Part shown: positions 1-5,135 of the stretch, one piece after another | Position numbering within the stretch: position 1 is the stretch's first letter | Layout: each line of letters begins with the position of its first letter | From: Actinomycetes bacterium | GTDB taxonomy: Bacteria; Actinomycetota; Aquicultoria; CAJVYJ01 | Length of the DNA stretch: 5,135 nucleotides | Direction: 5' to 3' | NCBI GenBank assembly: GCA_030597945.1 | Contig: JAUVQW010000092.1 | Span: 1-5,135, forward strand | Program-made: the position numbers and the translations under genes | Notes under the pieces: generated by a model | What the model saw: only the letters and a program-made list of their open reading frames with translations | What the model was told of the DNA's origin: nothing | The model's database searches: none

Positions 1-1728
1 GCTGCTTGAAGTGAAGGCGTCTATAAACCAGTAAAGCTTTCAGTCGACGAAGACAAGATAGGGATAGCTGTCATATTGTAGGAACGGCGATATTCGCTCG
101 ACACGGTCCATTATGTTTCTTCGAAAAAGTATACGGCTCTTTGAGTTGACTTCATCGCTAAAGAGCAGTTTGAGACTGGAAAATCTAAGAGTAAAAGCAG
201 CTTTTGCCAGTCCGGTGGCCTTTATGCCGCCCGTTCCTTCATAGGTCGTATACTCGTTTTTATCGCCTTTGGGAAAGTCGAATTCCCTCGTCTTCGTATT
301 TGTAATAATGTAATCATCAGTTTTCTCACCATAATATATGGCGGGCTGGGTTATCTTGATATTAGTAGAAGACACAGGTGGGATATTTTTTATAAAAAGT
401 TTTGGAAGACCTTCGGGACTTACCTCATTTACGGGACTCATAACGGCTCCGTAACCATGAGTGAAGACCAGATGCTCGTTTATCCAGGTCTTTGCCGTCT
501 CAGGTAATTTCTCAGTTGAAAGTTCTCTAGCTGAAAGAGTTACTTGCCGGTAGTTATCGTCTATCGTATACCTATCGAGATCGACATCGGCAAACTCATA
601 ATACAAACGTATCTCCTGGATCTGGCTGTATGTCCTCTTCAGCGGCTGCCAGTCCCAAAGCCTTACATTTCCAAGAGTATCCTGGTTAGCCGCTAGATCG
701 GCAACGTCAAGGTTAGCGAGTGCCGGGAATTTATGTTCGCTTATCTCGTCAAGATTATAGGCTTTCCTGGTAAAGGAGATATTATTCTTTATATATGGCT
801 TTTCGCGGCTAAGCTCATTAGGAGCAACTCTGTAAGCTTGGACAACTGCCGGATATATGTTTACCGCTAATAACCAAGTAGCGCCTACCAGGCCAACGGC
901 GATCAAGGGAAGGCGCCAACCCCTAAAGTATATGTTTATCAAAAACAGAATAGCGGCGATGATGCTGATAACGATAAGTATCCTAAGGGCCGGCATCGTC
1001 GCATTTACATCGGTATAACTGGCGCCAAATACGACATTTCCCGTCGGAGAGTACAGAAGATTATATATTTTAAGCGTCCAATAACCCGCTAGGTTAAGTA
1101 TGAGTAGCGCTGCCAACCAGGAAAGATGTGCTTTTACATGGGGGGCGAACATATCGCTTCCACCGTCGGGAATTATAGCGCCGTCTAAAAAATGGATGGC
1201 GACCGAGATGATCGTCGTCAGTACTATCACTGTAAAGAAATAGGCAATAAGGCTTTCAAGCGCCGGTAGAGAGAAGAGGTAAAAACTTATATCTTGCTTG
1301 AAGATCGGATCACTTATACCTGCGGAAACCTGATTGAAGTATCTAAGCCATAACTCCCATTGGCTGCTCATCGCGGCGCCGATAATAAAGGCTAAGACCA
1401 CGGAAGTTAAGATAAAGATAGCGGCAAAATACTTATCTACATAAGGCTTAACCTGCTGGATCACCGCTCTAAAGCTTAGCTTTGGTGCGAGATAGTAAAT
1501 TTTTGGAGCCAGACGCCTGGCAACGATTATATTTACTGTCAGAAAGATCCAAAAAAATCCTCCAAAAACAACCCCGGTCACTATCTTAGTAAGAACGGTT
1601 TTGGTAAAGACACTTTCATAACCAACGTCATTGAACCAGAGAAAGTCCGTATATATTGTAACTATCGAGGTCAGGCTAATAAATAATACAATGACAAGGG
1701 CGATCAAAAAAGTTCTAAAGTTGGACAT
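1..1728 (-). CDS. UPF0182 (COG1615) family multipass membrane protein, partial, with in-frame TGA
   Basis: The function of this family is unknown; members are large membrane proteins, typically about 900 residues or more. From the ATG at 1728 there are seven likely membrane segments, near residues 4-24, 47-69, 100-119, 159-180, 203-222, 247-267 and 273-291, followed by a soluble part. Family-like signatures are DPIFKQDISFYLFSLP (about 143-155), VAPNELSREKPYI (about 301-313) and FTHGYGAVMSPVNEVSPEGLP. I chose ATG 1728 because AAAGGA lies 7 bases upstream; the TTG at 1749, which would add seven residues, has no ribosome binding site. Codon 563 (40-42) is TGA where the family has glycine in V-D-G-[RK]. 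The same frame then continues to the window edge as KLYWFIDAFTSSS, matching the family's [RK]-x-x-W-I-x-D-[AG]-[YF]-T. The gene is therefore cut by the left edge, and it is either recoded or carries a nonsense mutation. It is divergent from cmk. Family assignment is secure; the role is not known. Confidence 0.9.
40..42 (-). other. In-frame TGA at a conserved glycine of the UPF0182 gene
   Basis: The minus-strand reading is GTC GAC TGA AAG CTT, that is V-D-stop-K-L. UPF0182 proteins have V-D-G-[RK] here. The 13 codons downstream stay in frame and family-like up to the window edge. GGA to TGA is a single base change. It may be UGA read as glycine, a nonsense mutation or a consensus error. Confidence 0.85.
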
Positions 1729-1734
1729 CAAGGT

Positions 1735-1740
1735 TTCCTT
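1735..1740 (-). promoter_or_regulatory. Ribosome binding site deciding the UPF0182 start
   Basis: The minus strand reads AAAGGA followed by seven bases and then ATG at 1728. This favours the ATG over the in-frame TTG at 1749, which has no purine-rich stretch at a suitable distance. Confidence 0.6.
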
Positions 1741-1757
1741 TATCGGCAATAAACAGA

Positions 1758-1788
1758 TTCTAGCATCATAAGTGTAAAACGGCTAGAA
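1758..1788. repeat. 7-bp inverted repeat (TTCTAGC / GCTAGAA)
   Basis: TTCTAGC at 1758-1764 and its exact reverse complement GCTAGAA at 1782-1788 are separated by 17 bases. It sits in the likely promoter region of the UPF0182 gene and could be an operator. A 7-bp match within 150 AT-rich bases could also arise by chance. Confidence 0.4.
1765..1770 (-). promoter_or_regulatory. Candidate -10 element for the UPF0182 gene
   Basis: The minus-strand hexamer TATGAT matches TATAAT at five of six positions and lies about 37 bases upstream of the ATG at 1728. No good -35 hexamer is found 16-18 bases upstream (the 17-base spacing gives TATGCT). An alternative -10, TAGAAT, lies at 1757-1762. This is a weak, consensus-based call. 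Confidence 0.25.
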
Positions 1789-1795
1789 GCATAGG

Positions 1796-1822
1796 GTTTA
1801 ATCGAATCTTCTACGATTAAAC
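1796..1822. repeat. 9-bp perfect inverted repeat, possible operator
   Basis: GTTTAATCG at 1796-1804 and CGATTAAAC at 1814-1822 are exact reverse complements with a 9-base centre (AATCTTCTA). No T-run follows on either strand, so it does not look like an intrinsic terminator. It lies between the two candidate divergent promoters, where a dimeric regulator could affect both sides. The binding protein is unknown. Confidence 0.55.
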
Positions 1823-1827
1823 AACCT

Positions 1828-1857
1828 TTGGTTTGATGTTGTCTGCTTTGATATACT
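1828..1857 (+). promoter_or_regulatory. Candidate sigma70-type promoter for the cmk operon
   Basis: TATACT at 1852-1857 matches the -10 consensus at five of six positions. TTGGTT at 1828-1833, with an 18-base spacer, is a poor -35. Transcription would start near 1864, giving a leader of about 18 bases before the TTG start and placing the 1796-1822 palindrome just upstream of the -35. This is inferred from consensus only. Confidence 0.35.
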
Positions 1858-1871
1858 GTTTACTGATCTTT

Positions 1872-1877
1872 AGGAGG
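1872..1877 (+). promoter_or_regulatory. Shine-Dalgarno AGGAGG of cmk
   Basis: A full AGGAGG lies only four bases before the TTG at 1882. The spacing is short, but the next codons (ATA ATT) are already part of the conserved N-terminus of the family, so TTG is the best start. Confidence 0.75.
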
Positions 1878-1881
1878 TTTT

Positions 1882-2544
1882 TTGATAATTGCGATAGATG
1901 GTCCGGCCGGTTCGGGAAAGAGCACCGTAGCCAAGAGGCTTGCCAAGCGTTTGGGGATCTCGTATCTGGATACCGGAGCAATGTATAGGGCTGTTGCCTT
2001 TCTGGCGCTTAAAAAAGGGATAGATCTTGAAGATGAAGAAGCTGTGACGGAACTGGCAAAATCAGCCAGCATTGATGTAAAATATGATAATGTGAGCATA
2101 TATTCAGATATCATCATTAACGAGGAGATTGTCACTGAATCTATCAGATCTCCGGAGGTTGATGCCGCTGTATCAATTGTCTCGCGAATACAAGGTGTTA
2201 GGGAGCGGTTGGTCGAGGTCCAAAGATCATTTTCTTCGATGGACGCTGTCGTAGAGGGCCGTGATATCGGGACGGTGGTTTTTCCCGATTCCAAAGTAAA
2301 AATATACCTGACGGCATCAGAAGAAATCCGAGCAGACAGGCGAATAATCGATTTAAGAAAAAAAGGACACAGAATAGAAAAGGATGAAGTGGAATCCTCG
2401 ATTAGGAAGAGGGATAGTATAGACAGCTCTAGAGCGGCCAGCCCCCTTGCGGTTGCCGATGACGCGATAGAGATAGATACGACAAAGATGTCGATCGATG
2501 AAGTGGTGGAGAAGATATCACTGCTGGTAGAAGATGTTATATAA
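1882..2544 (+). CDS. cmk: Cytidylate kinase (CMP/dCMP kinase)
   Basis: This cytosolic enzyme transfers phosphate from ATP to CMP or dCMP, giving CDP or dCDP for nucleic acids and for CDP-activated phospholipid precursors. The 220-residue protein has the usual length for bacterial Cmk. The P-loop GPAGSGKST is at residues 7-15, followed by LDTGAMYRA (29-37), a substrate-binding region typical of Cmk. VEGRDIGTVVFPDS is at 124-137. The C-terminal RDSIDSSRAASPL (177-189) has the Asp and Arg residues typical of CMP recognition. The start is TTG, supported by the upstream AGGAGG and by the family N-terminus. It ends in TAA and overlaps the acyltransferase start by 11 bases, which suggests translational coupling. 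It is the first gene of the operon. No internal TGA occurs. The assignment is very secure. Confidence 0.97.
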   Translation: MIIAIDGPAGSGKSTVAKRLAKRLGISYLDTGAMYRAVAFLALKKGIDLEDEEAVTELAKSASIDVKYDNVSIYSDIIINEEIVTESIRSPEVDAAVSIVSRIQGVRERLVEVQRSFSSMDAVVEGRDIGTVVFPDSKVKIYLTASEEIRADRRIIDLRKKGHRIEKDEVESSIRKRDSIDSSRAASPLAVADDAIEIDTTKMSIDEVVEKISLLVEDVI

Positions 2545-3151
2545 AATCGCTTATATTCTTTTCTGGCCAATTTTTAAGATCTTCTATCGTATCCGTTTTG
2601 TCGGCAAGGAGAATCTTCCCGGCGAAGGGCCGGTATTGATTGTATCCAATCATGCCAGTTACATTGATCCTATCTGCCTGGGACTTGCTTTTCCAAAAAG
2701 GCAGATACATTTTATGGCAAAGGACGATCTGTTTAGAATGCCAATGTTAAAACAGTTGCTTCCCCGTGTTAATGCTTTTCCGGTAAAACGGGAATCTTCC
2801 GACAGAAAAGCGCTAAAAGAGGCTCTCAAACGGTTGAAGGCGGGGGAAGTCGTCGCCATCTTTCCGGAATGAACAAGGATAAAAGAGGAAGAACTCGGAG
2901 CGGGCCAGATGGGCTCGGCGCTGATAGCTCTAAAAAGTGGGGCAGTTGTCCTTCCGGCTGCGGTTATCGGTTCCAACAAGGTCATAAAAGGTGTGCTGCC
3001 GCGGTTTCCGCAGATCACCGTCGCTTTTGGGCGCCCCTTTAAAGTAGAGGAAGATGAAAAAGATAAAAAGGTCATTATGGAAGAGGCGACCGTTATGATG
3101 ATGAGATCGATCGATAGTCTTATCGTAAAAGAAGAAGGCAGTCGTGGGTAG
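2534..3151 (+). CDS. plsC: 1-acyl-sn-glycerol-3-phosphate acyltransferase (PlsC family) with in-frame TGA
   Basis: The family acylates lysophosphatidic acid to phosphatidic acid at the inner face of the membrane. Read through the TGA, the product is 205 residues, a normal length for short PlsC proteins. The N-terminus (about 1-18) is hydrophobic. Motif I, NHASYIDP, is at 39-46 (catalytic His40 and Asp45). Motif II is NAFPVKR at 80-86. Motif III reads FPE-[TGA]-TR at 110-115, where TGA replaces the nearly invariant glycine of FPEGTR. Motif IV, VVLPAAV, is near 138-144. The same frame runs from the ATG at 2534 to the TAG at 3149-3151 with no shift, so the halves on either side of 2870-2872 form one gene. 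The ATG overlaps the cmk end and has only a weak ribosome binding site, suggesting coupling. If UGA acts as a stop, the 112-residue product lacks motifs III and IV and should be inactive. The exact acyl acceptor is inferred from the family. Confidence 0.88.
2870..2872 (+). other. In-frame TGA at the glycine of the FPEGTR motif
   Basis: The reading is CCG GAA TGA ACA AGG, that is P-E-stop-T-R. The glycine of FPEGTR is among the most conserved residues of the acyltransferase family. Both flanks stay in one frame with intact motifs. The TGA differs from the glycine codon GGA by one base. GGA is used for glycine elsewhere in the same gene, for example at codon 50. Confidence 0.92.
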
Positions 3152-4004
3152 ATTGAAAGTAGAGAGGGCTGATTACGCCGGCTATTGTTATGGCGTCGAG
3201 AGGGCGCTAAAGATGGCATCGACCGCGGTCAAGTCCCACGAAAAACCGATATACACGCTGGGACCGATAATACACAACCCTCAAGTGGTCGAACTCTTTA
3301 AAAAATCCGGAGTCAATCCAATTGACGACATAAAAGATGTTAAGAAAGGGACCGTTATAATTCGGACTCACGGGATCGATCCGAAAGTGACGGATAAAGC
3401 GATCGATCGGGGACTTCGGGTCGTCGATGCTACGTGCCCATTTGTCGCTAAAGCGCAAAATTGCGCTGAGGAACTGATGAGAGGCGGATATGAGGTGATT
3501 GTCATCGGTGAACGGGATCACCCTGAGGTGGTAGGTATCTTAGCTCATACTGACGGGTTAGCCCGAGTCGTCGAGGAAGTGAGCGACATAGCGGAGATAG
3601 ACAGCGCTAAAAAATTAGGTGTGGTTGTCCAGACTACGCAATCCCTTACCAAGTTAAGGGAGATAATAGCGGAGCTAGCTTCACTTGCCGGTGAAATAAA
3701 GATCTATAATACAATATGCAACGCTACCACCCAAAGGCAGGAAGCGGCACGGGACCTTGCTACTAAGGCCGATATAATGATCGTTGTCGGCGGCAAGAAT
3801 AGCGCTAATACGAGTCGGCTGGCCTCAATATGCGAGGAGGCGGGGACCAAGACACATCACATCGAGACCGCTGATGAGATCGATGAAACTTGGTTTGAGG
3901 GATATGAGTGTGTCGGTGTAACGGCGGGTGCCTCAACTCCCGAGTGGTTGCTCGATGAAGTTGTAGATAATATCAGCAAGATCGATAAAGGTACTGATAA
4001 TTGA
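3144..4004 (+). CDS. ispH: 4-hydroxy-3-methylbut-2-enyl diphosphate reductase (IspH/LytB)
   Basis: This [4Fe-4S] enzyme carries out the last step of the non-mevalonate (MEP) pathway, reducing HMBPP to IPP and DMAPP. The 286-residue length is normal for the family. The three cluster cysteines are Cys15 (AGYCYGVERA), Cys98 (DATCPFV) and Cys192 (NTICNATTQRQ). Substrate-site residues are present: His44 in HNPQVV, His76 in RTHG, His126 and Glu128 in DHPEVVG, the QTTQS segment at 163-167, Ser220/Asn222 in KNSANTS, and Ser264 in GASTPEW. The GTG start overlaps the plsC end by eight bases, with GAAGG five bases upstream; the in-frame TTG at 3153 is an alternative. It ends in TGA right after the conserved C-terminal helix. 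Reading that TGA as glycine would add a tail of 53 codons overlapping the next gene, so here TGA appears to be a true stop. Confidence 0.97.
   Translation: MGRLKVERADYAGYCYGVERALKMASTAVKSHEKPIYTLGPIIHNPQVVELFKKSGVNPIDDIKDVKKGTVIIRTHGIDPKVTDKAIDRGLRVVDATCPFVAKAQNCAEELMRGGYEVIVIGERDHPEVVGILAHTDGLARVVEEVSDIAEIDSAKKLGVVVQTTQSLTKLREIIAELASLAGEIKIYNTICNATTQRQEAARDLATKADIMIVVGGKNSANTSRLASICEEAGTKTHHIETADEIDETWFEGYECVGVTAGASTPEWLLDEVVDNISKIDKGTDN
4002..4004 (+). other. TGA stop codon of ispH, apparently functional
   Basis: This TGA falls where IspH proteins normally end, and the next gene starts at 4006. Continuing in frame reaches TAA only at 4161-4163, passes two more TGA codons and gives sequence that is just the DUF512 gene in another frame. 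It is the only TGA stop among the three complete genes (cmk ends in TAA, plsC in TAG), and it is followed by T, whereas the two in-frame TGAs are followed by A. Confidence 0.8.
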
Positions 4005-4005
4005 T

Positions 4006-5135
4006 ATGGCTGCTCAGATAATATCGGTCCAGCGGGGAAGTCTGGCCGAGTCGAGTGGGATCAAGACAGGAGACGTGCTCGTTTCGATCAATGGAAAAAA
4101 ATTGAAAGACGTCTTAGATTATCAATATCTCTGCCAAGATGAACATCTTGACTTAAAAGTTAAAAGAGACGGCGAGTTCTATTCGACTTCGATCGACAAT
4201 GACGCAGACCATGGGCTGGGGCTAAAGTTTAGTTCATCAGTTTTCGATAAGATAATGACCTGCAATAATAGCTGCCAATTCTGTTTTATCGATCAGCTGC
4301 CAAGAGGTCTAAGGCCGTCGTTATATCTAAAAGATGACGATTATCGATTATCTTTTTTATACGGAAATTTTATAACTCTTACCAATATGGGCGATGGCGA
4401 CATAAAGAGGATTATCGACCAACGACTATCCCCCATCTATATATCGCTACATTCTTCCAATATTCTGACCCGTAAAGAGCTTATCAGACCAAAAGATGAT
4501 GATAGAGCCTTGGAGATGCTGAATAATCTGATCGCCGGTGGGATTGAGGCTCATATCCAGATAGTCCTCTGCCCCGGCATCAATGATGGGCCGCCTCTTA
4601 CCAAGACTATTTTAGAACTTCAAAAGATGGGGGTTGCCTCCATCGGCATCGTCCCGGCCGGGCTAACCGGGTATAGGGATAAGTTGGAGACAATAAGACC
4701 GGTCAGCGGAGATGAGGCAAAGGAGCTGATCCGGGCGGTATCAAAGACCCAAGACGCTAATATGAAAAGTATCGACAGGCGAGTGGTATTTCTTGCCGAT
4801 GAGTTCTATCTGATATCGGGGACGAAGTTGCCTGATGGCGAGTATTACGAGGACTACCCTCAATTGGAAAACGGTATTGGTTTGTCCAGACTTTTTCTTG
4901 ATGAGATCGAGACAAAAATGAATGATGAAGAGTTAATTATAGGCAAAAAGGAACATGCGGTGCTGACATCCACGATGGCCGCTCCCGTACTAACTGCTGC
5001 GATAGAGTCAATCAATCGGAGATCGGGCGCAATGCTTCGAATAGTCGAGATAAAAAACTCCTTTTTTGCTGGCCACATATCAGTCGCCGGCCTGCTGGCC
5101 GGCGCCGACATCAAAGCTAACGAGAATCTATTTGA
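4006..5135 (+). CDS. DUF512 family protein with PDZ domain and radical-SAM-like cysteine motif, partial
   Basis: The frame is open from the ATG at 4006 to the right edge: 376 complete codons plus two bases, most of a family that is usually around 430-450 residues. An N-terminal PDZ-like domain (about 5-60) contains GSLAESSGIKTGDVLVSING (11-30). A radical-SAM-like segment follows with Cys86, Cys90 and Cys93 in C-x3-C-x2-CFIDQLP, then RPSLYLKDDDYRLSFLYGNF (103-122). The DUF512 domain fills the C-terminal half. The biochemical role is not established; the three cysteines suggest an iron-sulfur cluster. The gene starts one base after the ispH stop, so it is in the same operon. The nearest purine-rich stretch, AAAGG at 3987-3991, is 14 bases away, which is rather far, so re-initiation after ispH is likely. 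There is no in-frame TGA. The C-terminus lies outside the window. Confidence 0.93.
   Translation, partial: MAAQIISVQRGSLAESSGIKTGDVLVSINGKKLKDVLDYQYLCQDEHLDLKVKRDGEFYSTSIDNDADHGLGLKFSSSVFDKIMTCNNSCQFCFIDQLPRGLRPSLYLKDDDYRLSFLYGNFITLTNMGDGDIKRIIDQRLSPIYISLHSSNILTRKELIRPKDDDRALEMLNNLIAGGIEAHIQIVLCPGINDGPPLTKTILELQKMGVASIGIVPAGLTGYRDKLETIRPVSGDEAKELIRAVSKTQDANMKSIDRRVVFLADEFYLISGTKLPDGEYYEDYPQLENGIGLSRLFLDEIETKMNDEELIIGKKEHAVLTSTMAAPVLTAAIESINRRSGAMLRIVEIKNSFFAGHISVAGLLAGADIKANENLF

Larger units (their letters stand above)
1729..1881. other. Divergent intergenic region between UPF0182 gene and cmk
   Basis: About 150 bases separate the two divergent starts. The stretch is AT-rich, carries two perfect inverted repeats (1758-1788 and 1796-1822) and has candidate -10 elements on both strands. 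It probably contains the promoters of both transcription units. I see no small gene or RNA gene in it. Confidence 0.7.

Noticed and set aside
1796..1822. Intrinsic terminator at the palindrome
   Set aside because: No T-run follows the stem on either strand, the stem is AT-rich, and both neighbouring genes point away from it.
1860..2570. Minus-strand open frame opposite cmk
   Set aside because: Serine-rich low-complexity translation with no family resemblance; it lies antisense to a well-supported gene.
40..2872. UGA decoded as tryptophan (translation table 4)
   Set aside because: Both TGAs align with glycine, not tryptophan, and tryptophan positions in the window use TGG.
2870..2916. Selenocysteine insertion at the plsC TGA, with the small hairpin GAGC(2898-2901)/GCTC(2913-2916) as a SECIS
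   Set aside because: The position is a structural glycine in FPEGTR, not a cysteine or redox site, and the hairpin is weak with a bulge. For the UPF0182 TGA too little downstream sequence is in the window to test. It is also the glycine, not a cysteine, that is missing there.
2909..3151. A separate small gene starting at ATG 2909
   Set aside because: It is in the same frame as the acyltransferase upstream, encodes its motif IV region and has no convincing ribosome binding site; the codons between the TGA and this ATG (T-R-...-L-G) are also acyltransferase sequence.
2534..3151. Frameshifted acyltransferase
   Set aside because: The halves before and after the TGA are in the same frame with motifs at normal spacing, so no insertion or deletion is involved.
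3360..3420. Dense GATC/ATCGAT words inside ispH
   Set aside because: They fall in Ile-Asp and neighbouring codons of conserved protein sequence and are explained by coding; no regular spacing was seen.
2659..3521. Minus-strand open frames opposite plsC and ispH (2659-3219 and 3207-3521)
   Set aside because: They are antisense to conserved genes and their translations show no recognisable motifs.
4860..5114. Minus-strand open frame opposite the DUF512 gene
   Set aside because: Antisense shadow of a conserved coding region, with no recognisable motif.

Overview
The window looks like a chromosomal segment of a bacterium of moderate GC content. An operon reading rightward carries cytidylate kinase (cmk), a 1-acyl-glycerol-3-phosphate acyltransferase (plsC type), HMBPP reductase (ispH) and a PDZ/radical-SAM-like DUF512 protein. 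A large UPF0182 (COG1615) membrane protein gene lies leftward of it, on the other strand. The order cmk-plsC-ispH, with a DUF512 gene in the same block, recalls Clostridia-type and deep actinobacterial genomes, and UPF0182 proteins occur in Actinobacteria, Clostridia and Cyanobacteria. The lineage is therefore probably on the Bacillota/Actinomycetota side. This is an inference from gene content and I cannot name a taxon.

Layout. Positions 1-1728 (minus strand) hold the N-terminal two thirds or so of the UPF0182 gene, which runs off the left edge. Positions 1729-1881 are a divergent intergenic region with two inverted repeats and candidate promoters. Positions 1882-4004 hold cmk, plsC and ispH, each overlapping the previous gene by 8-11 bases. 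The DUF512 gene starts one base after the ispH stop and runs off the right edge. The operon joins nucleotide, phospholipid and isoprenoid synthesis. No tRNA, rRNA, CRISPR array, insertion sequence or intrinsic terminator was seen.

The most notable observation is that two unrelated genes on opposite strands each contain one in-frame TGA exactly where the family has a conserved glycine. One is the G of the FPEGTR motif of the acyltransferase. The other is the G of the V-D-G-[RK] motif in UPF0182. In both, the frame continues after the TGA with clearly homologous sequence, so there is no frameshift. Each is one base change (GGA to TGA) from the expected codon. This pattern suggests UGA decoded as glycine, as in SR1/Absconditabacteria and Gracilibacteria (translation table 25), yet the gene content does not look like those groups. 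Against a full reassignment, ispH appears to end at a genuine TGA and only 2 of roughly a hundred glycine positions use TGA. Partial or ambiguous decoding, two recent nonsense mutations and consensus errors all remain open.
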